Of a stretch of 64,000 nt of DNA, positions 21,413 to 33,088 are shown in pieces. A program made the position numbers and the translations under genes. Numbering within the stretch: position 1 is the first letter of the stretch; every line of letters begins with the position of its first letter. This DNA is from Gloeophyllum trabeum ATCC 11539 (taxonomy: Eukaryota; Basidiomycota; Agaricomycetes; Gloeophyllales; Gloeophyllaceae). A model generated the notes under the pieces. That model ran no database searches and was not told the DNA's origin. It saw only the letters and a program-made list of their open reading frames with translations. The stretch lies in contig NW_006920420.1 of assembly GCF_000344685.1 (NCBI RefSeq), forward strand, positions 877,605-941,604, in the 5' to 3' direction.

Positions 21413-23697
21413 ATGGAAAGGCAGGGTCGGTCAGCAGGCCTCTTCAAGGCCATCGTCAATCCCGTCAACCTCAAATGCACGACGCTCCCGATACTGTCTC
21501 TCAACAACCAGTACTCGAGAAACTTCCACTTGTACGCATCCGTTCTCTCCCTTCCGTGACCGTGCTGAATCCAAACGGCACAGAGCCTGGCTAGGATTCT
21601 TCGTCGCGTTGTGCGTATCCCTCTACTGTTTCCCCCGAGAGATAGTGCTCATCCACGCAGCTTGTCTTGGTTTGCCTTCTCGCCACTAATCCCGGACGCC
21701 ATCAAGAGCGACTTGCACTTGACGGCCGACCAAATTGGTGGGATAATTTGACTAGTGTTTTCAAAGTTACCCTCTACTGACAGAAATGGACGCAGGGAAT
21801 TCGAACGTCGTCTCGCTATGCGCTACGCTGATAGTGCGGATAGGTGTTGGACCTCTGGTCGACAGTAAGGACTCTGCAACTGTGCCACTGCAGTTGCTGA
21901 AGGCACGACGTAGAATATGGCCCTCGTAAAATCATGGCAGCGATGCTCGTCATCGGAGCTGTTCCCTCGGGATTGGCAGGGACAATCTCCACCACTCAAG
22001 GACTCTACATTGTCCGGTTCTTCATCGGCATCCTGGGCGGCACTTTCGTCACATGCCAGGCTTGGACCACAGCGTTCTTCGATAAGAACGTCGTTGGCAG
22101 GGGTGAGTACCAGAATTACGCAGAGTTTCCGTCATCTCACTCACCCTAAACTCGCACAGCGAACGCCCTTGCGGGAGGATGGGGTAATTCTGGCGGTAAG
22201 TATCTCGCCTCGTGAACTCTAGGAAATTTCATGAGGTGCTTGTTGTCCAAGGCGGTTTCACGTTCATGATCATGATCGGGCTCTACAACCGCTTCCTAGC
22301 AGACGGGCTGTCCTCCCGCGTCGCTTGGCGCGTGGCTTTCGCGATCGTGCCTGTCCCGGTCCTGCTCTTCGTTGCAGCGATAACTATGATTTTTGGTACG
22401 GACCATCCAGCTGGGAAGTGGGCGGATAGGCGCAAGTTGCCGATTGCCCAGCGGCGACTTCACGAGGAGCAAGCCGCGTCCCAGGAGAAAGATATTGTGA
22501 AAGAGGAGCCGAGTGTGGACGTGGAGAAGGCATCGGGTTCGGGAACGCAGGTCACTGTTGCGCCCGTCGGGGTATCACCCAGTAAGAGTCGTGTTATATT
22601 GCCTCTGTATCCGGAGCTGCGCTCGCTCAGAACATTGCCCCGCAGAAATTACTTCGGAGCTCGATGTAGCAGTCAATCGAGAGCTGACGTGGGATGTCGC
22701 GTACACGACGCTCATCAACCCGCTCACTTGGCTGCCCTCCCTCGCCTACCTGACCACGTTTGGCTATGAGCTGGCGATAGATGCCAATCTCGCGAATGTT
22801 CTGTTTAACTTGTACAATTCGCCTTCGTTCGGACAGACAAAAGCTGGTTATGTGAGTGGTCGTGGAACACCGCGCGCAGTGTCACTTGACACAGTTCACG
22901 CAGATCGCAGGGGTGTATGGCTTGATCAACATCGTGACTCGGCCGATGGGTGACTGTTAATCTGTTGAGTGCGTCCTCCGGTCGCTGACAGCGACTTTGA
23001 TTGGCAGGTGGATATCTGGGAGATTTGGTGTACCAGCGTTATGGTGTAAGACGCAGCACTAACTATTACCCTGTACCTGGCTGAGATATTTCCAGGTGCC
23101 GGGTAAAAAGTATCTCACTATCTCTTGCGGCGTTATCCAGGGTCTGCTGTCGGTGGGCCTTGGTGTCTACATCGATGGCCGACCGCATCCTTCACGTAAG
23201 TTGCCTCCTAGATAGAACCATATTGGTTCTGGTTCTGATGCAAATACCTTCTGGAGTGGGTGTTGCGATTGTTCTCTTCCTCCTGACGGCGCTCTTCAAT
23301 GAAGCGGGGAATGGAGCAAACTTCGCCCTCGTGCCTCACTGTAATCCGAGTAAGTGTTGCGGTATAGTCTCAGACTCTGGGACGCTAATTGATAATCATT
23401 AGACTCGAACGGTTTGATGGTGAGCTCGCAATCGCGGGAAGTCTTCGAGTCCTGACTTCATTATTTTTTAGACCGGCATCGTTGGAGCCACTGGCAATCT
23501 TGGCGGAGTGATATTTGCAATGATCTTCCGCTTCCAAGCTCGTCCCTACGGCAAGGCGTTCTGGATTTCTGGGGTTCTCGCAATAGTACGTTCATAGCAC
23601 TTTCCGCTGCTCCGAATGCGGATAACCTTAGTTGACCGCTGGTCTTCTTCAGGCCCTTAATCTGATGATCTCATTCATTCCTGTGCCCTATCGATGA
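21413..23697 (+). CDS. nrtA: Nitrate transporter (NRT2/CrnA, MFS NNP family)
   Basis: High-affinity nitrate/proton symporter of the plasma membrane. The N-terminal exon begins MERQGRSAGLFKAIVNP and joins, over introns, to LAWLGFFVAFLSWFAFSPL, the first membrane span. Other spans include GLYIVRFFIGILGGTFV and the Gly-rich GGWGNSGGGFTFM, plus a second nitrate-signature-like stretch GIVGATGNLGGVIFAM near the end. A hydrophilic loop of about 70 residues in the middle (DRRKLPIAQRRL through VEKASGSG) is typical of fungal NRT2 proteins. The last exon ends LMISFIPVPYR. About nine short introns are inferred. It sits between nitrite reductase (divergent) and nitrate reductase (same strand), as in known fungal nitrate clusters. 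Frames join without a stop. Confidence 0.9.
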
Positions 23698-24324
23698 GGG
23701 GTATGATTCTGTCACTTATATCTCTCCAACTCTCTTACATAGAGTCAGCGTCGCATTGGACTATTCTGCTACAGGCTACAGTATCCATAGATAAGGGAGC
23801 TAATACATCCGAGTCTGACTTAAGTGCAGAGAGTGTTGTATAAGTCACGGTAAATGGTCACAAGTGCGTCACGTTCCACGAAACGGGAAACAGTTCTACA
23901 TCTCATGTCACTGAGCCTTTTTTTCAATCCAGGTACTATGTGTATTTTTACTGAATGCTGACATTGGACCTTCCCTCCGACTCTTCCGGACCCCATTTGT
24001 CGGAAGGCAATCCGATTCCAAACCCGAAAGACAAATGAGCAGTATGCTGCTATTGAGGTTCCGACGTAGGATCGAATGCCTCATTCTTCCCTGAAGCGAA
24101 GCAGGCAACACCGAGCTCCAGTCTTGGTGTTCAATGGAACTGGCCCTTATCTCTGGGCTCCTAGGCGCCCAGGGTCATGGGGCGGGAAGGCTTATCTGCA
24201 TTAACGGACAGTAGGATCAGCGGAGACTCCAGATTGTCCTATTCTGGAAGCATGAAAGACATTACAGACTCTCGAGTGAATATCTGGCTCGTATACCGCA
24301 GGACATCAAGACGGTCCTACTACC
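23698..24324. promoter_or_regulatory. Nitrate reductase promoter region
   Basis: 627 bases between transporter and nitrate reductase. Two identical AGATAAG sites on the minus strand (24146-24152 and 24191-24197) lie 45 bases apart, about 175 and 130 bases before the start codon. Paired sites of this form are the classic target of AreA/Nit2-type GATA activators of nitrogen metabolism. No gene seen. Confidence 0.6.
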
Positions 24325-27300
24325 ATGACCGCAAATAATTCGGACGCAAGCTCAGAGAGCGGTAGCGTCTCTGTCCTATCTGACTACTCTGACCTCTCCA
24401 CATCCTCCAGTTTGAGCACATACCCTTCTGGCGGTTACCCATCTTTACCGCAGCCTTTCCTTCCCGTCACCTTCCACGACCCTGGTAGACAAGGCTCTGT
24501 CCTTCCCGAGGGACTGCCCCCACTCCCTAAGAATGAGAATCCTATTGCAGTAGCTGAAGAGGTATGGCATTCGTTTTGCGGTAGCTCCGGTGCATTGACA
24601 AAGCTACTAGGATGCGGAGACTCCAGACAAGTGGATCAAGCGCGTCAGTACTCCTTTCCAGTATTCTCTCGGCAATCTAACGGGCGAGCCACAGAACCCA
24701 AACTTGATTCGCCTTACAGGAAAGCATCCTTTTAACACGGAAGCGAGGCTACCCGAGTTGTTCAATGCAGTATGTCGCAACTATGTGCCACAGGGCTTGG
24801 TGTTGTGTTCATTTGTTACAAGGGATTTCTCACCCCTGCGCACCTTCATTTTGTGCGAAACCACGGTGCGGTCCCCCGCGTGAACGATCAAATGCGTGAC
24901 TCGTGGACGATCAGAGTCCATGGTCTGGTAGAGAGGGAAGCGAATTTCAGCTTAGAGGAGTTAGCCCAAACGTTTCGCGTCGTCACATTGCCTGTGACTC
25001 TGGTGTGCGCCGGTAACAGGCGGAAGGAACAAAATGCTGTCCGCAAAAGTCTCGGTTTCAGTTGGGGTGCTGCTGGAGGTGTGTTGGCTCAGCGGGCGAT
25101 CTGGCCATGTAAGCTGAGTAGCTGTTAGTTTCGACCGCTCTCTGGACCGGAGTTTACCTATCCGATGTGCTTGAACATGTCAAACCCCTCCGCGGGCAGG
25201 CAAAACACGTAGTCTTCGAGGGATGCGATAGTCTTCCTAACGGGCCGTATGGCACGTCGCAGAAACTATCTTGGGCAAAGAGCAAGGATAAAGGGATGCT
25301 TATCGGTGCGGTACATCCTCCATGCCCCATGTCAATGCGAAGGCGGGAGCTGAAACCTCTCAATCTATCTGTAGCGTGGGCTATGAATGGTCTGCCTTTG
25401 GAGCCGGACCACGGTTTTCCTGTTAGACTCATAGTGCCAGGACAGATCGGTGGTCGCTCAGTCAAGGTAATCTCCTAATCTCTGTGAAGTACCGCTTCTG
25501 AAAATATTCTGTAGTGGTTGAAACGGATTGAAGTGAGCGCTGAGGAAAGCCAGCACTACGTGAGTCTTGCTCACCTTCTGATTCCACAGAATTGTACTCC
25601 TGACCTAGTCGAGGGTAGCTACACTTCTGGGTGAGCTTATCAATCACATTTTTTCCTCCTGCGTTATAGCAACTTGCTATACTCCCAGGATAATAAGGTA
25701 CTACCCACACAAGTCCTACCTGATCAAGCGCGAGCTGAAAGACATTGGTGGTATGATCCAAGGTAAGGGTCTCCAGCACTGAGACTCATCACGTACGCCG
25801 TTCATACTGAGGCCTACAGATATATTATAACGTATGTCCTCCGTACCTCGTAGTCATACAACGAGGTCAGACATCCCTCTAGGGAGTTGAACGTGAATAG
25901 TGCTATTGCACGGCCGGACCATAACGAGGTCCTGACTGTCAGCGAGGGAGAAAGCTACTTGATCCAAGGCTACGCCTACTCCGGTGGTGGCCGAAAGATA
26001 ACTAGAGTCGAAGTATCCCTAGACCAAGGCGATGTTTGGAAGCTAGCAAAAATGTGAGTCCCGCTATCATAGCTCCGTCTATATTCACATATTGTATGGG
26101 GAACAGCGACTATCCCGAGGATCTATTCCGCACGATCTGTCATCACGACCCTGTGTACGGTACCCTGGATCTTACAGAGAGGGACACATCCTTGTCAGTG
26201 GGTCTAAGGTCCTCGCTTGCGAAAGTATTTAAAAGTGGCACAGTTGCTGGTGTTTCTGGTCATATCGCATCTCTCATGCCTCTCTCGCCGACTGCGACGC
26301 GATCATGGTCCGAGCCATGGACGAGGGTCTAGCACTACAGCCTCGAGATATGTGAGGATGAAACTGACTGGACATATTCACGCCTGACTGCACCTCGCAG
26401 GTATTGGACCGCTCTGGGCATGATGAATAACTGGTAGGCCTGTCTCTATCCCGTATGACGTTACCCTTATTTCGTGGTAGGTGGTTCAGGGTCGCAGTAA
26501 GCCGAACCGTGGTGGACGGCGAGATTCAGCTACTGTTCGAGCATCCCACCCTGGCAGGTACCGCGTCCGGAGGGTGGATGGAGGTAAACCTTCAGGTATG
26601 GCCTTGTATGGACACTGAATATTCTCTGTGTGCTAGCGTATGAAAGCTGAAGGGAAAGATATCGGTAAGCCTTCTTGGGGCGACAAACATACGGCGGTCA
26701 CTTCAGGCGGGAGCTTCGCGCTAACTGAAGAAATTGCCATGACAAATCCCAAGGTGAAGAGGGATGTTACCCTTGAAGAACTTAGGCGACAGGATCGTGC
26801 TAAACCTTGGTTCGTTGTGAAGGGCGAGGTGTACGATGGCACACCCTTCCTCAAGGAACATCCAGGGGGAGCTGATTCGATCCTGCTTGTTGCAGGCGAA
26901 GATGCAACAGATGACTTCATGGCGATCCATTCTCCGGAAGGCCGAGCACGGCTAGCAGAGGTAATTTGGTTACGTTATTACTGTTGCATACTCATATCCT
27001 TGGCTCCTCCCACCACAGTATCACATAGGAACGCTGACAGGAGGAAATATGCGACCAGAGGGAGAGCCCGATGATATTTCGGTGAATTTCCTGAACAAAA
27101 GGGCGTGGAAGAGTGTTCGTTTGACAGAAATCCGACAATTGAACCACGACTCTTGGATTTATCGCTTCTCCCTTCCGACACAAACACGGCAGCTCGGACT
27201 GCCAGTGGGTCAGCATGTATTCGTACGACTGAGGAGAAAAGATACTTCGGAGCTGGTGCAGCGGGCCTACACACCAGTGTCATGGCACAAATCTGCTGGA

Positions 27301-27975
27301 TCGGTCGAGTTCTTGATTAAGTGGGTTGCCTCCTTTGAGCACATGGTTGGTGTCTAACTTCTTGTCGTCAAGGATATATCATCCTTCGCCTCAATACCCC
27401 GCAGGCGGAAAGATGACAGTAGGATTTCACCAGCTCACCATTGGAGATCTCGTTGAGTTGAAGGGGCCTCTCGGCTCTTTCGAGTGGAGAGGCTCTGGCG
27501 TCGCTGTATGGAAAGGTGTGGAGAGACGCATCAAGAACCTAGGTCTCATATGCGGGGGCAGTGGTATGTCTGCACCCTCTCTGGAGATACTGTCTGACCA
27601 GGACACCTAGGTATCACGCCAATTCTCCAGGTTTTGAGGCGCGTACTCCACGACGAAAATGACCGGACACGACTCTGGCTAATCAGCGCCAATAAGACGG
27701 AAGCAGACATCCTTTGCCGGGACGAGTTGGAGGTCCTCCAATCCACCCATGGCAACAACCGCTTCCGCTTGCATTACACGCTCACAACTTGTCCCAACCA
27801 ATGGAAGTATGGTGTCGGGCGGATTAGCGAAGACATGATCGCCGAGCATATGCCTAGCCCGTCGCACGATGGCTTGATCTTGGTCTGTGGCCCAGACGGA
27901 ATGATCTCGCACTGCGTGAAGCCTGCATTGAGGCGTCTAGGTTGGGATACCGAGCAGTATCTGGTTGTATTCTGA
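24325..27975 (+). CDS. niaD: Assimilatory nitrate reductase [NAD(P)H]
   Basis: Reduces nitrate to nitrite in the cytosol using a molybdenum cofactor, heme and FAD. The N-terminus is Ser-rich (SDYSDLSTSSSLSTYPS). The Moco domain follows, with HFVRNHGAVPRV and the Mo-ligand cysteine in VTLVCAGNRRKEQ, and ends after VSRTVVDGEIQLLFEHPTL. A cytochrome b5 domain carries the heme site EHPGGADSI and a second His in MAIHSPEG. The FAD domain has RAYTPVSW, and the NAD(P)H domain has CGGSGITP and CGPDGMI. The protein ends in YLVVF. Around twelve introns are inferred; domain order and length (about 900 residues) match the fungal enzyme. It follows the nitrate transporter on the same strand. Two GATA sites stand just upstream. 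Confidence 0.93.
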
Positions 27976-29421
27976 CTCCTCCTATCTTGGTACAACACTC
28001 GCGAAAAGCCAGTTAGACTGGTGACGGCTGGGAGAGAAACGCGAGACAGAGCAAACCCTTTCAGTAGGCAATGCAGGTGGTGTGATGTTTTGGGGCAATT
28101 TGTACCTGGGAACACCTTGACTTCCGGAAGGGACGGTGGTTCTCAACACGTAGAATAGAGACCACATCACATACCTTGGCTTAGCCATGACTCGTACGAT
28201 ACACAGGCTAGCGAACAACAACATTAGAGATCGTCACTCGCAGTGATCTCCGGATTGTCTGTCACGGAAGATGCGGTGGACCAGTACATGGACTGGTTCC
28301 CAGTCTGTCTTCCCTACGTCGTTGTTAAGTTAGTGGGATGAGGACCATAATCTTTTCCGGAGTTCCGGTAACTCACAGTTCAACCGGAGAGCGCGTTCCG
28401 ACAACCACCGGATCTAGCGGGAGTACAGGTGAAGCCCGCATACTCTTACACGCGGCTTTCATGCAAGTAAGCGTGTCCCCACCAGTATCCCCGTCTCCTC
28501 GGAATTCACTGAAAGGACAGATATCCCGCAAGCTGACATTAGCCCGTCCGCACCAAGGTGGTTCGGGAGTATGGCCTTTTTGTAGGAAGAGAGATACGCC
28601 CCAATCCATTGAGGCGCGGTTGACGTGATAGTAATCACTGTAGACATGGATGTGGCGCTAAGCTCATAAGTGGGTTCATAAACATCTGGCAGATTCGATG
28701 GCATCAGGTTTCACGGTAATTCAGGAGGAGCTCGAGCGAGATGAGAGGACTCGTTAGCCAGGGCAACACCAGTGCTTGTGCGCAAGCATATCAAGCTGTA
28801 GGGCTTGGGCATGCATTGCCTGAGAAGTGTCCTGCAGATCTGCGACCGAATCGAGACTGTGGGCAACACTCTCGTCGGTGACTAGAAGGCTTCCGAGAGT
28901 GACATCTAGGAGGAAGACATGACATAAGTCAAAAACGGTACTGATTGATCGTGAGCGTCTGAGGGAGGTACCAGGTATACACATAAGTCACCGACCGGAT
29001 GAAAAGGGCGCAGCGTCAAGAGTATGCTCAGGAAAACTGTTCTCCTCACCGAACGCTCCCCCGCAGGATCAACAGCGTGACCCAGCCAGGCCGACGCCCA
29101 CGATAGCCGTGGTGTGTCCTCTGCGGACGGATGGAGCCACAGGCCGAATGACTCACTGATAAGTCAAGAAGAAGATCAAGCGTACGAGGGGCGGCTGCGA
29201 CGACTATGGACCTATTAAGGATGCTGCAGCAGCCAGGCAAGACGCACGCTGAGCCGGGACGAGCAGTTCTTGGTGATCATTCCATATTGCAGAGCCTGAA
29301 CATAACATACCGAAAAGGGCTACTGTGCTTGCATTCCTGTGGCTTTTGAGGAGGCCTGGCCGCTCCCGTAGCCACAGACGCAGGAGTCCGTCCCCAACTT
29401 CCAACGTAAGCAGACGTACCT
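27976..29421. other. Intergenic region with weak minus-strand frames
   Basis: About 1.4 kb. Several short minus-strand frames (for example 28754-28984, with ADLQDTSQAMHAQALQ) could belong to an unrecognised small gene, but I could not link them into a convincing model. No repeat was noticed. Confidence 0.4.
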
Positions 29422-30945
29422 ATGGTCAAGATCAAGCAACTTGCTTTGTCGCTATGGGGAGCGATCAGGACGGCTTTTGCCTTGCTACTGGAGATCACAT
29501 TTATGAACCCGTGGAATATGCGGAAAGGAACCTGGATGCCCCCACGAGAGGTACAGCAATACGATATCGACGAGACCACTGGCTTCCTCCCTCACGAGCC
29601 ACTGAGGGTATTGCCAACGGAGTTCAAACGATGGGAGGACGCACTACTCGAGGCACAGGCGGAAATGAGTCTGGGAATTGACGACAGTCCCAGCAGCAGA
29701 GATAAACGAACTGCAGGGGCCCAATGGAGGGATCGCGTGAGGATGGTAAGCAATTCCCCGCGCAGTCGGAACAAAACTGACTGATACAATACCAACCTAC
29801 AGTGGCCGGTGCTGGATACGGATTGCCTCGCTGGCGACCTACGGCTACTTCAACGAGCCCACTTGATACTAGCATTCCTCGTCCATTTCTTCGTGCATTC
29901 CCAGCCCCGAGGGGAAGCTGGCCCGTCGGTGCTGGTGCCTCGCAGTTTAACTGTGCCATTGACGGCAGTCTCGAGGAAGTTAGGAATAGCACCCATCCTC
30001 ACGTTCGCGGATGTTGTCCTTTGGAATTGGACCGTCATTGACGGCAGCCGGTCCTTATCAGTTGGCAACATCAGGCATGTGAACCTTTTCTCTGGCAAAG
30101 AAGACGAGAGAAGCTTCTATGCCAAATGCGCGGCAATTGAGTTTGAAGCTGCCCGAGCGCTCAAGATCATAAATAATTATTGCCGCATGGAAGATGTCGA
30201 CAGCCCAGGCGCAATAGGCGACATTGGCGAAGATCTCGAAAGACTAGCAGAGATCGTCAAGGGACTTACGAGAGTGTTGGGTTCGATGCGGGCTGTTGTG
30301 GACCCATACACCTACTACCATGAAGTTAGACACTGGTGGAAGGGAAGCGGTTCAGAGGGCCAGGGTTCGCCTCCTTGGCCATACGAGGGAGTCGCCGACA
30401 ACGATGTCCTTGACCTGAGCGGGCCATCAGCAGGCCAGAGTCCAATCATGCATGCCATCGATATCTTCCTCGACGTCGACCACATGCTCGCAGAGACACG
30501 TCTTCCGGTGCCTTCGGGACGCGATAAACGGGCTGATGTGGGGTTCATGGAGAGGATGCGGCGGTATATGCAGGGGAAGCACCGAGATTACTTGGAGTCC
30601 TTGGCGCGTATGCCTCACGATATCCGGGTCCGGCAGGTGGCGGCGAGACATCCAGAGAAGTTGCAGGACGCATACAACCAGGCTGTTTTAGCTCTCAAGG
30701 AGTTTAGAGACGCACATCTGCGTATCGCTTGTCTCTATATTATCTCAATGTCTAACTCGAACCGAGTCGCTGCCTCTGAGGTGCCGAACAAGACGAGCTC
30801 TGGTCCAGCAAGAGGGACCGGAGGGATGGAGGTCTCGACGTTGCTGAAGGCGACGAGAAATGCAACTTCTAGAGCACTTCTGCCGACCACTAATACTCGT
30901 ATCGACAACCGCGGTGAAGAGCAAGGAAGATTTTCGAAGGAATAG
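29422..30945 (+). CDS. Indoleamine 2,3-dioxygenase
   Basis: Heme enzyme that opens the indole ring of L-tryptophan to N-formylkynurenine, the first step of the kynurenine route to NAD or of tryptophan use. Two exons, 29422-29745 and 29803-30945, give about 488 residues. The N-terminal part contains a hydrophobic stretch (GAIRTAFALLLEITFM) that may be a membrane or packing helix. Family motifs are visible: KLGIAPILTFADVVLWNW, SGPSAGQSPIMHAIDIF, and the proximal heme His region GKHRDYLESLA. The GTGGT-type loop reads GTGGM near the C-terminus. It converges with the Old Yellow Enzyme gene on the other strand. No damage was seen. The Thr-to-Met change in the loop may alter activity and is worth checking. 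Confidence 0.88.
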
Positions 30946-31480
30946 GCCGCGGAGGTGGTAGGGCAACCAAGCGGGTGCAGGCTGTGGAAGAGAAGCAGCA
31001 CCGGAAGTCCTCGCATGGTAAGCGAACGTTAAGCTGTGGCTTTCAGCTGCACCTTTGTTCTCTTCTCTACGGCTACTTCAAATGTATTTACTATAAGTAT
31101 CAATCCCCGCTCCTTGTCCTACGCCAAAAGAATGCTATCGAGTTCGCCAAAACCGATAAATGTCGGTCGTACTTCTTGACGAAGCCTCACCAGGGCCCAG
31201 AGCATGGAAGCTAGGCTAGATGCAAGCATAGTACATTGGCAGGCAGAACTGGATAAAGCGTAGGCGCGACAATCCAGTCATCGTAGGTATATATCCTTGA
31301 CTCATGGAAATACTGAGTGCCCCTGGCAGCAGTGTACCAGACCCCGTCCATCTTCGGTGGCCACTAATGTCCTATCACACCCTTCCCGGGACCCTCTGTT
31401 ATTCAATATATCAGAATGGGATTACTAGGCACCCCTTGAAGGTACACCCATCTATTCAACCCTCAAGCGAGAATGACAGC
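30946..31480. other. Convergent intergenic region, nothing seen
   Basis: This is the shared 3' region of the IDO gene and the Old Yellow Enzyme gene. No coding or repeat signal was noticed. Confidence 0.5.
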
Positions 31481-33088
31481 TCAGACCATCTGTGCCCGCC
31501 CGATGTCGGTCTCGTCAGCGAACTCCCTGGACAGGTGGACGGTATAGCCAATCTCGTTATTATCAAATGGTCCGTAAAAGAGGGAACGGTCTGATACCGA
31601 GAATTTCAGGTCAAATGGATGCTTCACGTGTGGGAGATAGATACCGACCGTATCTGTACAGCGGCTTCCCGGTCCTCAGTCTCTCGACAAGGTCGGGGTT
31701 GGAGACAAACCAGCGGCCGAATGCTACAGCATCATGTTCCCCCTGCGAAGGTTTACATGTGCGACATCGAGTCTTCGTTGGAGACGCTCACCTTCTCAAC
31801 GCCTTCCCAGCAATTTCCCGGATGGTAGCCACCGGCTACGATGCACTTAGTGGGTGATCTGATAGCTTCGCGGTACGGTCTCAATGACACCTCTTCTTTG
31901 GTATCTGAACGGTGCAGAAGCTCGAGCTTCTCGCCTTCAGACCGCCATTCATCGAATCGAGGCTCTATGAGATGACTGCGAAGTTTTTCGTCATTCTACT
32001 TCCGTAGCAAATAGGTCGGGTTTTCCTCACACATAAGCCACTTCAAGCTTGGAAAGTGCTGAACATAAATAGGTCCATTGATGTCGACGGTCGTCGCCTC
32101 TAGTCTGCGCGTAACATCAGTTACTGGACGTTACTCTGTAGTAGGGATCTGCTCACTTCATTGTATAGCCCGAACGGTGCGAGTCGTACGCCCACTTTGT
32201 CGGAGCCGATGGCGTCGCAGAGCTTCTGAGCGAGCTCGATCGTGAAGCGACACCGTGCCTCGGGCGAACCGCTGTACTCGTCCATCCGCACGTTGATATT
32301 CGAGTGGTGAAACTGGTCCGGTAGATACCCGTTGCAAGCGTGGACCTCGACGCCGTCAAACCCGCTCGCAATGGCGTTTCGAGCCGCTGTTATGTACTCC
32401 TGGTGGACCTCCTGTATCTCGTCGTAAGTCATGGAGTGTGGCGTGTCAAAGGGTGCTGGGTCGTAGCCTTTGGCTCGGTGCAGCGTTTGTATCGGGACGG
32501 CGGATGAAGACCATGGTTCAAGGCCGGTCAGTCTACTATGTGCTGCACGTCCCTGATGCCAGACTGCTAGTCATTAGCTCCGTCGGGGGTGAACCGCAAG
32601 CGCCTGTAACTTCCGGACGTACGTTGACAGAAGATGAAGCCTTGCTTGTCATGGACCGCTTTTGTGATACTCGCCCACCCTTGACATTGTTCGAGGGTAT
32701 ATATTCCAGGGACGCCTAATGACCCCGATGCGCGTCGGGAGATAGGCCTGTACATATCGTTCAAAAATCAGGACTGGTTCGGTTCCTTTTCACGTGCGGG
32801 ACTCACGTAGCTTCCGATATAAGAAGGCCGCCTGGCGTTGCCCTCTGGTAATAATAGAGAGTGTTTAGTTCATTCGGAACCCATGTGTTCTTGTGCGCTT
32901 CTGAGGACGACGCCCTGTTCCGGGTGAGCGGGGCAAGGACAATTCTAGGTGGGACTTCCAGGTTAGTGATCACATAGTATATTCATCGAGAGCCGTAGGC
33001 CATACCTATGAGACAGTGAAAGATTACCTAATACCAGGGGAGCAAACAGCTTGCTTTGCGAAGGGTCTACTGGGCCTGAAGCATGCAT
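31481..33088 (-). CDS. Old Yellow Enzyme-like NADH:flavin oxidoreductase
   Basis: FMN-dependent ene-reductase of the OYE family (TIM barrel). The start at 33088 gives [18 protein letters not shown]. It then runs over introns through [24 protein letters not shown] and [13 protein letters not shown]. The substrate-binding pair is seen as H-x-x-N in [10 protein letters not shown], followed by [18 protein letters not shown]. After another intron comes [17 protein letters not shown], spliced to [10 protein letters not shown]. The FMN phosphate region is [17 protein letters not shown] and [13 protein letters not shown]. The protein ends [10 protein letters not shown]. About eight introns are inferred and all joins keep frame, so it looks intact although single frames are short. 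The physiological substrate of OYE proteins is generally unknown. Its neighbours are IDO (convergent) and a Zn2Cys6 regulator (divergent). Confidence 0.85.

Noticed and set aside
28373..28984. Small minus-strand gene between nitrate reductase and IDO
   Set aside because: Frames are short, without recognisable domains or convincing splice joins.
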